Both the position numbers and the translations under genes were made by a program. A DNA stretch of 64,000 nucleotides from Aptenodytes patagonicus. Lineage: Eukaryota > Chordata > Aves > Sphenisciformes > Spheniscidae. The notes under the pieces were generated by a model. It did no database searches. It saw only the letters and a program-made list of their open reading frames with translations, and was not told where the DNA came from. Below are positions 1 to 13,883 of the stretch, piece after piece (the first letter of the stretch is position 1; every line of letters begins with the position of its first letter). The stretch covers positions 53,410,151 to 53,474,150 of the forward strand of contig NC_134949.1 of NCBI RefSeq assembly GCF_965638725.1, in the 5' to 3' direction.

Positions 1-1173
1 CATTAATATCATGGTTTTCATGTTTTTGTAGTTGGCGGTAGAACACTCCATCTAAGTACTTGATTGTAAAAAGTACATTAGCAAGTGTCTCAACTGATAC
101 TGAATAATGAAATTCTCACTTTTAGTATTTTTTTGTGTGCAGTTCAGAAGATTTGATATACATTCTTAGTATTTTCCTGTTTTTGACAATCACCAGTTTC
201 TCCTCTTTTTTAACTTGAAATTCCGCCATTTCTAAGGTGCTATTGAATACGGGTCAGTACTGCTGGCAGAAATGTAGAGAGAAGAAAATCAATAGAAAAA
301 ACTGTGATGTTTTGTATTCTAAGTATGTACAGCATTCAATAAAGATAATCCAGGCAATATTGGCCAAAGTTGTAAATGAATTTGAATTCTTGAGTGGTTT
401 GTTTTACAGGGTAGGAGGGAGGGGGGGAGTGCTGCCTCCTTTATTGTCTTTTATTGTGGTTTTATTTTCAATCTAAACATAATGCTGCTTTACAAACTAC
501 ACCAAAAATACTTTGACAGGTAAGCAACAGCATTAAATATGAGGATGGAGGAAAAAGTGAACAAAGGGAAACTGAAGTCTTGGAACATGTCCTGCAATGT
601 TCAGGACAGAGTTGCTTCTACTGTCCAGTTTGTGCAGACCTCATCGGTACCCTCCCTGAGTAGCTGAAGATTCAAGGAGCAGGAAGCTCCTCTCAGCCGG
701 TGTCCCTTGATTGCGTGGGCTGTGCTGTCCTTATTACACAGGACCATGCTGGTCTGAACTTAGAGACCCAACTGGGTAAAGAGATACAGGATAAATGTTT
801 CACATGAGGAACAAGGGCAGAAAGTTGTCGCTAATGAAACTCTGATGGCAGGAAAAACTGATCACGGTTTAATAAAGTGACCTGTGAATGAGTGGAGTTC
901 ATAGATGATTTCAATTTTGAAGCAGGTAGGAAGCAAGTAGCACAGAAGCTTGAAGATGTGTGAGATAAATAGTGCATTCTTCAAATACTCTGCATGAATG
1001 ACAACACAGCAGCATTATACTTGTTGCTGGAACGGAGGAAGCTGTGCTTCATGGGTGGTGGTGTGCGTTAATAGATGGTTCCTGTGCAAATGTATGGAGT
1101 TGGCTGTAAGTCTTTGTAGCTGAGGTGGAAGAAGAGAAATAGTGATGAGAAAGTCTGAAGAGCCAAAGAATAG

Positions 1174-1742
1174 TATCCTGGTTTCGGCAGGGATAGAGTT
1201 AATTTCCTTCCTAGTAGCTGGTACAGTGCTGTGTTTTGGATTTAGGATGAGAACAATGTTGATAACACACAGATGTTTTAGTTGTTGCTAAGTAGCGCTT
1301 ACACTAGTCAAGGGCTTTTCAGCTCCCCATGCTCTACCGACTGAGAAGGCTGGAGGGGCACAAGAAGCTGGGAGGGGGCACAGCCAGGACAGCTGACCCA
1401 AACTGGCCAAAGGGACATTCCATACCATGTGACGTCATGCTCAGTACATAAACTGGGGGGAGTTAGCCTGGGGGGCCGCTGCTGGGGACTGGCTGGGCAT
1501 CGGTCGGTGGGTGGTAAGCAGTTGCATTGTACATCACTTATTTTATATATTCTTTTTATCATTATTATCATTGTTGTTATTTTCCCTTCCTTTTCTGTCC
1601 TATTAAATTGTCTTTATCTCAACCCATGAATTTTACCTTTTTTTTTTTTTTTTTTCCCCTGATTCTCTCCCCCATTCCACTGGGAGGGGTGTGAGCGAAT
1701 GGCTGTGTGGTGTTTAGCTGCCTGCCGGATTAAACCACAACA
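1174..1742 (+). mobile_element. Solo LTR of an avian endogenous retrovirus (ERVL-like), copy 1
   Basis: This is a 569-bp element beginning TATCCTGGTTTCGGC and ending TTAAACCACAACA. It is flanked by a perfect 5-bp target duplication AATAG (1169-1173 and 1743-1747). The first base pair is TA rather than the TG of copy 2, a likely point change. Inside are a full CRE, a TACATAAA TATA-like box about 20 bp on, ATTAAA at 1602-1607 as a likely poly(A) signal, and a T-rich tract near 1630-1656. It is the same family as the element at 37636-38202: by eye there are about ten substitutions over the first 285 bp. The 5-bp duplication favours a class III/ERVL-type integrase (inference). No internal retroviral genes are present, so it is a solo LTR left by recombination. 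Confidence 0.93.
1430..1437 (+). promoter_or_regulatory. Palindromic CRE (TGACGTCA) in LTR copy 1
   Basis: A perfect CREB/ATF octamer lies just upstream of the TACATAAA box in the LTR, as expected for a U3 promoter element. The same site is intact in the other copy. Confidence 0.7.
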
Positions 1743-4700
1743 AATAGATACGATTCGCTGGAAGAGGATGACAAAATTTAAATGAAAAATTGTTAAAATA
1801 GGGGCCAACCAAGACAGCAACTTCTTTAATTTAAAATATTTAAGAAGGTTAAGGCAGTTTACTGTAATAAAAAATAAAGTCCTGGTGTGTCATCAGATTT
1901 AGCTGTTCTCTTTGATGTTAGATGTGTTTTAAAGGAAACAAAAGAAAGTTTGGCCAGAAGCAATTTTTATGTAGATTGAACATTAGTGCTTCCATTATCT
2001 CTTGTAATGGCAGATCAAACTGAATCAGTCTGCATTCAAATTTAACTAATGAGCATTGCCAATTTTGTCTAGTTCTTTAACTGAAATTATAATATGCTTT
2101 TGTGTAAACAATTTTTAGGTATACTTCCTATTAACAATGCCTATCAGTTTCTGTAGAAGTTTTGAGTCTCTTCACTTTGGTAATTAGACCTACAGCTCCT
2201 TCACAAATCTCTTTTTTTCTCTTTCCTTTATTAACAAGGAATTGTACCCACATGCACTACAGCTGCTCAAGAGGGATGCTTTATATTGCCTTGAATTGTA
2301 CTGTTCCTTTAACCACAGTGTTCCCCTTCCCCCTCTCTTATTTTACACAGTCATTTGAAGTGGAACTACGCAGTTATTGCCCGAGGTTTTTCCATGTAAA
2401 GGTTTATAGATCTCTTGTAGTGCTGGAGTGTGTGGGTAGAGCTGGAACCGGTAACCTGTTGCCAGCAGAGGAACATCCTCCACCCCAAAATTATTCTGCC
2501 TCCCCTGAAAAATTACACATTTAAACCCCCTATTACAGAACACTGTGCAAATTGCTGATTTCCCCCCCCCTCCAGTTTTTTATTTAGTGAAGTCTTTATG
2601 TGGGACCCAGTTCCCCAGGTTGTATCCAGCTACGACAGAGTGTGTGTCCTCGTCTCTGCTCTCCTGAGGTGTTTTACAGAAGCTGATGCCTTTGCAGGTT
2701 TCAGGGGAAAGCCAGGTGGAGAAAGCAGTCTGACTCAGGTGATGTCTTCTTGCCCTCCTGGAACAGGAGGACATTGCAGGGAGGCCGCTCTGCCCCGTCT
2801 TCAGGAAGCTGGTAAATCCAGGATACCAGTAGGTCACAGAGAATTCAGGTATGTTCTTCCAATTGCTAGTAGAACATGAACCTCTTACCGAACTGTTCGG
2901 TTGCCCTTTTTCCTTCGTAGCAAGTACAGGTGCCATGGCAATGCCAAGGAGTACAAAAGTCAGCTTGGTGGCCGAGGTGCTTTCTGGTATTTCCCTATGA
3001 TAGCACACACTCAGGTGTATTTTGCTTTCTTCCTTCTGTCTACTACGAAGACACTAATTTATTTGGGCTCGTAGATGGTGATGCCCAAGAGCTCTGAGGA
3101 CTTGGGATGCCTTATTTCTGTCGTGATTTCAAGAAGAGCAGAAGCCAAATAAACCTTACTGTTTGGAGAACAGGGAGTGTGCCAGCTACTCAGAACGCTT
3201 TCAGTGTGATTTTTGTGCTCAATTTCACTTTGCCCTTTCAAGCTAGGAATGGGACGCAATCACAGTGGCTCTGCCACTGTGCAATAAGATGTTAAGCTGA
3301 GACCAGGCTTGTTTGTGACATGAACTCTGCAGTAGGTTGACCCGTATTTTTCAGCACTTCCAAAGCTGCTGTGCAGTGCGCTGCTATCCATGTCTTTGCA
3401 TGTTGGTGTGGGGTTTTTTAGGGGGGGTGGGGAGAGGTGGATTTGGAGGAGGGGTTTGGGGTTTTCTTGGGTTTTGAGGGTGTTTTCCCAAATTAACTTA
3501 CTGCACACCTTTCTTCTAAGGAGGCTTTTTATGAGAAACCTTGCAACTAGATTTAATAGAGGCCTAAGCTGGGGCTGTTAGGGTGCATCCTAAAAGATCC
3601 AGTGAGTATAAAAGAGTAAGATTTTCAGTCAGCGTGTGTTACTGACAACTTCAGCACTTCCTATATCATCTCCTACAGTTACACTTGCGGGATATAGCAC
3701 AACTGTGTGATAGTTGGACTAGCTGAACTATTTAAGTGGCACACGTGTGTTTTATTTAGAAAGATGAGAAAGCTGAAGTATCTTCTAAGTGTTTCAATAG
3801 TCAGCTTCTCTCTTGGGGCCTGACTGTTTACAGAACAAATTAGCTTCCTGTGCAGGTTTGCATGTAACAAACCATACATTGTACGTACAACGAGTGCTCC
3901 CAGAACGGTTAGATTCAAGTCCTTCAGGCTAGAGAGGATTCTTGTCAAGAGGGATCATCTGAGTACTTATTTAGGATGCCACAATTAGACTCTGCGTGTG
4001 TGTTTGTGTGTGGTATTTTTCATTTCTTCTATTTACTTCTTTCAGTTTATTTGTGTCCCTCTGTGATTTTTTTTTTTTAGCTTTGTCCACTTTCTCTAAT
4101 AACATATGAACTCAGATGAATTTTGAAAATCACGATGTTTAAAATGACTCAAAATGAGGCAAAGACAAATTTACCCAATCCAGCTGTGTAAAAGTAAATA
4201 CAATGCTGTTTAGGTAAAGCATGTGTTATTTCTAATGCATAAATACACACAAAGTATGCTTAATATTTAAAATAACTTTAAAAAAATGGTATTTTACATT
4301 ACTTGCGTTTCTAAAGCAATAGGCTCTTCTAATTGTTCTCTACTAATTGTATAACAAATTTCATTTCTATAGATAACCGGTACTTTCCAGCAAATAAGAG
4401 CAGGGATTTCCTGTAGTTCTAAAAAACACATTATTTGTCTGTAATATTCTCCGAAGATAGTAATAACTGGTCCATACTCCTCTTCCTCACTAGTCAATGT
4501 TCAGGTTTACGTGTGTTAAGACTTTGTAGCCTGCCGGTTCAAACTCTTATTCCAGTGCTAAGAAATCTTAGTCTTGTCATGTTCTGAGAGCAAGTTTTCC
4601 AGTCCCAGAGACACAATGACAGGGACGTTTCTTTCTGCACTTCCCAGTTAGAACCACTTAAATTCATCTTTTAATACCATGATGAGTATTGGCTGTTGTT

Positions 4701-7630
4701 TATAAGATCCTTGGCAGAAGTAGCGTAGGAAAAAAAGATTAAGGAAACACTGAAAAATATACTTTTGGTTTAACAACGCTGCAATAATGCGTGAGAGGAA
4801 TGGTGTATTTTTAAGGTGAGATTTGGAAATGCTTAGAGTTTTGTCTTTTTAACAGTTTTTGGTTTGTGGTATGCTTTTTGGGTTTTTTTTGTGGTTGGGT
4901 TTTTTTTTTTAAATTTCAGTAAAGAATAGATGAATGAACAGACATAGGCACAGGCCAGTGGAAATCTGTCTCTAAATGCAGATCAAACATTTTGCTTTAA
5001 AGAATCCAATCTGAAGCCGATAGTCATGTCCTGATGGTTGAGCACTCAGCATCTAGACAGTAATGTGATATACTTATGCAAGTTGGTAGCTCCGAAATTT
5101 CTCACTGTATTTGCATGATTTCTTACAATGTGCTGTGGAGTTTATTTATATTCAGTACAGGATAGCAATTTTGCATTTTATATTTCCAGCTGTACAAATG
5201 AGATTGAAGGAAATGTGTGGAAGGGGTCTTAGCAATATGTGACTTAAGCTTCAGAACTGGGAAATGTGAGGAGGAACAGTTTCAAAGAGTTTGAACAGAT
5301 TAAATGTAGGTTAAACATATACTCAGGTAGAGGTAAAATTTAACAATAGCACGGAAAAAGGTCACCTGAGTGTGTCTGAATTTTCAAAGCATTTAAAGAA
5401 ATATTTTAACAATCTTGCAGATGTCGCACTCTCAATTTCTCAAAGCCAAACAGTTGTGATTTTGTCCCCTCTAAAGATTATAGAGCAGATAGTAATTTTT
5501 TTTTTCTTTCTACAGTATCAAGGATTCAGCTGTTAAATTGCTGTTCTGACTCAGCAGCTGGTTTTTCATAGTCTGGAGCACTGGGTTTGAGGTAGATCTT
5601 CTGGGTACACGTTCATTCAAAAGAAGAACGGTGAATGGCCAGACCGAATCCGTGGAAGAATAGTTTGTTTTTCACTGCAAGTTTGTAACAGTGAGTACCT
5701 GCCAGAGACAGGTACAATTCAATTGAACTACACGTGACCTGGAATTTTCTTCATAGCAGACCTTGAGCATTTAAATTTGGTTAAAAATATACTAAATAAG
5801 TAGATGGCAATAAGCTAAAAGTGTACCAATTTGATTGTTTTACCTCCTTTTTCCAGAAATGTCTTTGCTCAAAGGGTTAAGCTTTTGATTATGGTAGATA
5901 TGGAAAAAAAGTCTATTCCTTGAAGTTATGGTCTATTTTTCCTCTTAAACTTCTACTAGCTGTGGAGCTCTTTACACTTTGCAGTTTCTCAAGCTGCTTT
6001 ACCCCTCGTTACATCTCATATTTAGTCCTTAGTTACTACTGTCAACCTGCTTTTAAATGGGGGGGTTCCACTCTTCAGGTTCTAGTACCGGTAATGTTAG
6101 GGGAAGATTTGCCAGAGCAAAGTTGTACTTCACTATCCTTTCTTTTATCACAAAGTGGCTCTGCGGAATGGAGCATTTTCTCAGTTTGTGTTCTGGATGT
6201 CTCTGGTTTCTTCAGTGTGTATTAGTGAAAAAAAGAATGATCTTTAACGAGCTGTTAGATAAGTCTATTATGCATCATATTGCTTTTTTGCTAAAATGTG
6301 AATCTAGGAAATTAAGATCACCTTCTCTAAAAATGATAATCCTTCCTATGTTTTTTATTTTTAGTTTGCACACAAATTACATCTCCTGATTTTCAAAAAT
6401 TAAACTACAATGCCTCCAGCTCATGTGGTTTGTACCTCCATTTTGCATTACTTATTTTGCTCCTCGTTTGAGTTCTGTCATGGGTTAGAAATTATTTTAG
6501 GATAATACTTATGTATCTGTTCATGTGTTTGTTTTGTTAAGCAGGAACCTATCCAGAAAATAAGAATTTGATCACAGTGAATACTTTGAGCAGTTAGCGG
6601 CAAATACAAGAGGTCTTAACTTTGATATATTCTTCTTTCTCATAAAAGCAAAGTTCGGATGTCTAAATTGGAATTGATAACTATGACAAGTAGTGAGGGG
6701 CTTTGAGCTTGGGTGCCTTCTGTTTTCAACGTGTTTTGTGCAGCGTTTGAGTTCTAACAAAGTGGTTTTCCCTATTGAAATGACCACACTGGGATATTTT
6801 TTGCTATTTCTAAGGTGACTGTCCATTCATGACTGCTGAGATTCCTTGAAGGGAGAAATTGGAAGTTCCTAAACACAGTCAGCACTTCAAAGTGAGAACA
6901 GCTGAATTAGTTATCGTAACCCAAGGACTTGGCCCAAATGGGAGGGCTGCAAAAATTCTTTCCCAGAGGAAGTAAAGACAAAATTGTAAGTGGCTGCAGT
7001 CAGAGATCAGTAGCACAGATAATCCAGTAGCAGTGGGATGTGAAAGGAAAAGGTGTAATTATAACAGTGGTGTTTGCACAGTGACTGACAGAAACAGTAC
7101 TTTTTTTAACAGTTAGGCGCTTTTTACTTTCCACTTGAAACACAAGTTTTGCTCTTCTGGATTCTTGGACTTTGCTTTTTATTCCTCTAAGCCACTTTGA
7201 GAGGCTATTTTGAATAGGATATTCAAATAATTCTGGCATTTTTCCTTAAGAACTGAGTAGAGTTTGAAAACTCTATTATTAGAGTTATTATTATTAGATA
7301 AGGGTACCTTAATCTATCCTTCCCTTTGAGAGTTGTGTTTTTCCCAACAGATTCTTGCTATGTTAAACAACTGAAGCCACATAACAAACATTTTGGTAAT
7401 CAGGCCAACACAAAGTGCTCATAAATTACCATCAGGCAGCTCTAAATCTGTCATAAATTCTTACTGACTTGTTCACAGGAATGTTTATGTAATTGAAAGA
7501 AAATAGAGAGAGGAAGTCAAGTCTCCTTTTTACAAGTTAAATCAACTATAGCGAGATGAAAAACACCCACACATTTGGCTTTGGATCAGCGGAGACATTC
7601 TTGGAAAGCAAACCTGCATGAAATCTTTAT

Positions 7631-7656
7631 TATGAAATCAAATTATGAAATCAAAT
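7631..7656. repeat. Tandem duplication, 13-bp unit
   Basis: TATGAAATCAAAT occurs twice head to tail without mismatches. It looks like a slippage product in AT-rich DNA. Confidence 0.9.
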
Positions 7657-8599
7657 TCAAGGTGTAAAAATTAGCAGTTTTCCAGGTGTCACTGGTCGTA
7701 CTCTGCTTGCATATTCCTTGTATAACAGGGTATCGCCTCGGTCAGGGAGGTACAGTTTTGGAATCATTCCAGCAAAACAATTTTTGGCAGAGCTGGGAAC
7801 ATAGATGTAATGTAGGATGTGTTAAAGCTGGGAATCATTGAAAGGGGTCCAAGGAGTCACAGTTGCACAGATGTGAAAAAAACCACACCACAAAACCCGC
7901 TGAATGAGATGCTATCTTACATGACACCCCTTAAAAAGAGGTGAGGAAGCTGCAGTGAAACACGGATAAATATGTTAGGAGATGTTTATGATATTTTAGA
8001 GTGCAAATTACAAAGTATAGGAGCAACTGATAGGGGTTTGTGCACCGACGAGTGAGATATCAATAAGCAAAGTAAATGAGAGGTCATTTAGTATTAAACA
8101 CAAAGCAGCTTAGTCCATTGATCACAGCAACACAGTTGTGAAATATGATGTTGGAAAGACAGAATATTTGGAATATATTAATCACAGGGATGAGAGGTTT
8201 ATAATCCTAACAGAACAGGTGGCAAGGATGCATCTGTTCTAACTAAAGAACTTTGAATCATCAAGTCTGATCAATAAATAGCCAAATGTCTGAGATGGAT
8301 AAGATGAAGTGTCCTTTGAATCACACCTGGTAAAATTCATCATGTCTTGAAAAAATGAGAATTTTCTAAAGGATTGTGAATCATGACGGTTCTGGTGTTT
8401 TGAAAGAGGTGACCAAGGCAACTATTGATCTGAAGTCAGTCCTGACTAAAATAGTGGAATGGCAGATTTAGGGTTATGTGGAAAAGTAGAGTCTACTCTA
8501 CAGAATTTTTCTAGGCGTTGCTGATTGTTGTGGTGTTATGAGAGACTGGTTTCAGCAAACATTGCTGACAGATTTCTAATTGTTCCGCTTGTGGGGTTT

Positions 8600-9340
8600 T
8601 TTTATTTCTTTATTAACCCATCAATGTCAATATATGAACTTTGGATTTCTTTAGGGAATTCGATTTATTATCACACAGCATTTTGATTTAAAAGAGCTTC
8701 TATTCTGTAGCATTGGTAGAGAACATTATTAGATGGATTAAAATATGGGTCACATTATTGGTACAGTGTTATTTAATGTTTTTGTCCATAATCTATAAAA
8801 CCTTTGACAATAAAGCTGCAGATGATATAAATTGGCTAAAGAGTGAATTGCAAGAATAAGTAGCTATCACAATACGATACGTGTCTTCTTTCAACTTCCA
8901 ACAGCATGTTTTTGTTACCTTATGGACAAAGTATAGCTTTGTCATACGTAGCAGACTGAAGAATGCCAGTGAGACCATCTTGAAAATGGTGGTGTGGAAA
9001 TGAAAGTGGATGGCATCATCCATAGAAACTCCGAAGTGTCTGCAGCGGTACGTAAACAGGGCCTGTGAGTACATAAAAAGGATCTGTCTTGAAGGAGTGA
9101 GGAAGTGGTCTATGTGCTTCATTAATAAGACATCAGCTGGAGTAGTGCATAAAGCTCTGGTATTTGTATTTCAGGGACAAAATGGATTCAAGCAAAATTT
9201 AGAAGAGTACCACAAAAAGTGATCCATGGGCTGGGCAAAAGTTTTGCACTGTAAAGCTTAAGACTTGAATCTGTTTTGTTGAATTGGAGAAGGCTGAGAA
9301 GTGACCTATTAGTGAGGTGTGGGGGAGAGGCAGGACATTT
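8600..9340 (+). mobile_element. Ancient CR1/L3-like LINE relic (3' RT region)
   Basis: Several pieces in the right order resemble the end of a CR1/L3 ORF2. First comes a TTTTGATTTAAAAG...ATGGATTAAAA stretch (8680-8745). Next is a conserved AATGTTTTTGTCCATAA with GCAGATGATA (8770-8830), whose translation A-A-D-D corresponds to the F-A-D-D catalytic motif. Then AAAAAGTGATCCATGGGCTGG (9213-9233) corresponds to the motif before the G-L-E segment, and GGAGAAGGCTGAGAAGTGACC (9285-9305) to the S-L-E-K-R-R segment. Frames are broken throughout, so it is long dead. It may begin earlier, near 7900. The borders are approximate. Confidence 0.6.
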
Positions 9341-12300
9341 CAGCCTTGCTGACAAAAAGAAGAACGAGTTCTGCTGGCTGGAAGAAAAACAAACTTGTAA
9401 AATCAGGTAAAGCAGGGAATTAGTTCTTAATGGCTACATCTCTATGCAAAACCGAGTCTAAATAAACATCTCAGAAAAACATTCTGTTTCTACTTAAATG
9501 CTCCCAGCTGTTCTGCATGCTTCAAATGTTACGGGTTATTATAAACCTAAGATTTTTATTCCCTTGCTTTGCATGTCTCACCTAAAAATAGCTGCAGAAA
9601 GGAACTTAAAGAGACCCTCTGATAATATTCCTTGCCTCAGGTCTGCATAGTCTGTGCTAGGACAGTGACTGTAATGAAATATTAAGATTCAGAGTTTTTG
9701 TTGGTCATCTGTGGATCAGGAAGAACTGCATTCTTGTACTGTATAATTTGACCTTTAAATCTTTTCACCTTCCTTTGAGATTGGCCGCTTTAGGAAGTGC
9801 AGTATTGAACAGAGGTGATCTGTGCCTTCAGGTGCAACAAATACTCATCTTTTTGTTTTCCTAGTGCAGTTTCCTTGTAGACTGCATCATGTAATGGCTA
9901 GACTTCTGGATGGGGAAACAGGTTTCCCCAAAGTCAGATTGGCAGGGATATTTTGCCCTAACTTCTTCTGTAGTACAGGAGGGCAGGCTGTGTGTACCAC
10001 CCGCTGGAATTACTTAGGTACTTCTCACCTAAGGGCTTTCCTGCCACATCAGGAGCTGGGGATAATGAGGGCACCTTAGTAGTCTCTTTTCTTTACTCCT
10101 TGTAGCAATCAGTTTAATTTTCTAGGTTTTTGAGGTATTTGGCCTAGGTAATTCTTGAAGCTTTACGTAAGTATAGCTGAGTGAAATGTAACGGCTGTGA
10201 CAGAGATGGCCACGGTGAATGATCTAACATCTTTTTATGTTAACCTCCACTCACGCGCAGCATTCCCAGATACTTGGAGGTTTCAGTAGATTCACTCAAT
10301 TCCAGTGCAGAGTTGTTCACTTAATCTGTCACTGATACCTTCCAGACGGTATATAACAGTATAAGTATAAAAAGGTAACTTAAAAAAATATTAATCTTCT
10401 TTGCAACATAAACTCAAGAAATAAGTAGTGCTAGCCTCAATTATATACATTAGGATATTTTTGCTTAGGACATGCCCAAGCCCTTAATTCTGCAGCCTAG
10501 AAATTATCATCCAATAATCACAAGCACAAGAATGAAGACTGCACTGCATCTAATGCATCTTTAAAATTAGTGTCGTCTATTTCTTTTTTCCTCATGGTGT
10601 CACTATAGGATAAAGTTAATGCTCTTTGGGTATTCTCTATACTGGAGCATATTTCCATTTCCTTTGTCTCACTCTGACTTTCTGGGTTTTCTATTACGTG
10701 TTTAGAAAAGACGGTAACAAATATACTGCCTTCAAATTTGGACACGTTCTTTCAAGCATTGACTCATCCTTAACATTGTGTGTGAATTTTTCATTTTGTT
10801 TTTTAAAATGATTTAATATTAGAATAAATTTAGCTTTGGATAAGGATCTGTAGAATTTGAGCAGTTCTTCTAATGACTTGAAGGTAGGAATTGCCATTTT
10901 TAAAAAAATGACAAAAAGGCATGTATCTTACAATTAAGTGAGCTTATGACGTTAAATCTGTGATGTATTTTCTATGTGTGAGGAAGAAGCCTAAGGCCCT
11001 CAGTTTCTGTCTAAGCTTCGCTTTTTCTTATGTGGTCGTAAAGTGTTTTGAATTCAGCTTTCTTGATTGATAGAAAAAGTAGTTTTCTTTTCCAAGCTCT
11101 TGGTGGCAAGAGTTGAAAGAGAGAGATAATTTTGTTTTGTTTACATATTGATAGCATTTTTGTCTGTCTACTGTTACCACTTTACCCAGACCCACATTCT
11201 CAAAGATATCTAGATACCTGACTTCCACAGCGGAAGGCTGAAAGACGTGGCACTAGCGAATGCATATGCATGTTAAGTAGGACTGAAGAGACATTTGCTT
11301 GTGGTATTGTACAAGAGCGGGAGCCAGGCATGGAGGTGCAGTTTCCCATTCCTGCATTTGGCGCGTATCCTTCCTGAAAGGCAAGGACCATAGGCCATTT
11401 CCCGCGTTTCCCTTTTCTGCCTCTTCAGGAGGACAGTGTTCGGCTGGCCGCATTCAGGATTGTAATGAGGGTGAGTGTGACTGTCTAGTCAGCAGGAAGG
11501 TGATCATCCACCAGTTCCACAAGGTCTACGTCCTAGTGTGAACGCTGGCTGCAAGTGGATCTTGTATGTTTGTTTCAGTTAGCTGAGCTTGTGATCAGCC
11601 TCGGTCTAGCTTGGGTTATCAGCTCACAGGTGTGAAAGTTAACTAGAACCAGTGTATTCAAGGGTGGACTTGATAGCGGTATGGTCAGTTTGCTAGTTTA
11701 GCAAAGAAGCTGGTTCACCTAAAGAAGTTATAGAGCACTGAACAGTTACAGAGCTTTTCAGTAGAAGCCTGAGCATTATCCCTCTGCTTTCCAGTGAGCT
11801 GAAAATCCTGTCAATATTTCCAGCAAGAGTCCTTTTTTCTCCCACTCTCTTCAGCTGGTCTTTTTACATGAGATAACGGATACCCCTCCTCTTGGATAAG
11901 TGACCGCATCTAAATATTGTCTCTAATCTTTATGTCATGTCTTTCACTTACATGCTTGTCACTGCCACACAGTTCCTCCGTAGAATCAATTGTTCTTTGG
12001 GCTGGTAGTTTGAAGACAGTTGAAGTTACTATTTCTAGACTGTTGTTTTGATGACATCTTAGACATCATCCTCCAGTGAGGTGTGAAGCAGGACAGCTGA
12101 ACAGCACAAATTGAGAGAAATCTAGGGCAAAATTAAATGAGAGTTCTGCACGTGGCACATACTGCCTGTTTCAATCTAGAATGGAAGCTATAAACTATTT
12201 CACAGTTGGTTCTGAAAGTTCATTAGTTGTCTAGCATGCCGCTTTCTTTTCCAAAGGACGGATACAACCTTCTGCATGACCTGCTAATTCTCTTCCCAAT

Positions 12301-13883
12301 GGTCACCATTTTATGGCCATGCCAGTTTTTGATGCTGAGATGTTGGCTTCAAACTGCAAGGCATGTGTAAGATTGTGGTTCCGCAGGAGAAGCAGGCTCT
12401 CGTAAACTTATTGGCAGAATACCAGAACCAGATATGCTGAGTGTCTCCTCCTGCCAGCTGTGAGCAGTAGCTCCTCTGGCTTTCAATAAACACCAGATTC
12501 GGTGGAGTCACCATGTCCAGTCTGAAATGCAACATCTGCTTTAGATGTTGCAACACAACACAGAATTTCCCTGTTGTTCCCTCAGGAGTTTCTCCAGTCT
12601 TTAAGCCTTCTCCCAGCAGCGGCTTTTTTACCTTGCATATTAGAGACCTCACTACCCAAATAATCCTCAAAATCCTGTCACCCACACTTACCTCACTTTG
12701 ATTCCAATTTCTTTATCTTATGTCAAATGCAATCTACTTCCATATCATCTCTCTTTTGCCCATTTTCCACCCTCCCGCTGTAAGGCAGTTGTTGCAATTA
12801 ACTCCTGGTTTTGCAACATCCAAATGCTCCAGTTTCTACACGTACTCTCCTTGACTGCCTCTGCTTCCCTCTTACCTTGAGTGGAGATCAAGAATAGCAA
12901 TTTTCCTCACTTTCTGATCTTTTGGAGGTGTCTGGCTTTTTCCCTACCTTCACTTTTAGGACTGACCGTTGTCCTCTTACTGCCTATACACTTCCAGCAT
13001 ACTAGGAACTTTAATGGAAAGTTACCTTGACCAAAAAGGACTAAAGATCAAGCGGTAACTGCTTTAGGTTAGTGCAGGTTTGTAGAAGGCTCTTTGGATC
13101 TGAAGAAAAGAATGCTGAACCACTGTCCCATGCCAGAGGGGACCCCATGGACTGCTCTCCAACTGGCTTACGCTAGTATCAGTTAGTGAGGGAAATGTTT
13201 CCCTCTAAAATCCCAGGTTTCTGCAAATACAGAAGTGCCTTATGCCTGTTAACTCTTCTCTCTCCTTCCAGCTTCAATTTATGTCTGCTGTGGGGGCTCC
13301 AATCGTTCACGGACTCACCGCATCCCAAAACTTTTCTCTTCACACTCATGCCCTGCCCCACCAGTCTTTCATCTGTCTCATCTGTCTTGCTAGCCATCCT
13401 GTCTATTTTGCCCCGATTATCTCTCCCAAACAAGTTCAGCAGCTTACTGCGCCACCTTACCTGCTCGACGTCTCTTTGATGAACCTAGATCAAATTCTTC
13501 TGCAAGTTGTCAGTTCTCCCTGTTGTTTCACTCCTTTCCCTTACATTTGCTTAGAGTTATGCTGCAGCTCCTGTCTCATCCTTCAATTTTAGGGGTCACT
13601 CAGCTATATAAGAGGTGCCCCAGTTTTATAGCCTGAAAATCTGGCCACTCTGTACTTTTGGTGCCTGAAGTGAATGTGTTTTAACATAACTCCCTGTGCG
13701 AGTCCTCACAGGGTGCGATTAAATATGGGAAGTCAGCAGTTCAGTAGTGCACCGAAGAACCAGTTAATTGAGTAAAGTAAAACCATACTTTAAAGTATGA
13801 AGTATTTACCATCCGTAAACAAAATCTGTATTCTAAACCAAAACTGTCTCCACAGCAATGCCTGGGTTTGCGTGGGACAAGAC

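Noticed and set aside
237..476. Open frame of 79 codons near the window start
   Set aside because: Low-complexity end, no domain, no splice or promoter context; a chance frame.
9822..10079. Open frame of 85 codons with Cys and aromatic residues
   Set aside because: No recognisable family and located in repeat-bearing intergenic DNA.
12513..13592. Cluster of open frames on both strands as a multi-exon gene
   Set aside because: Translations lack domains, splice borders do not connect them, and frames overlap on opposite strands.
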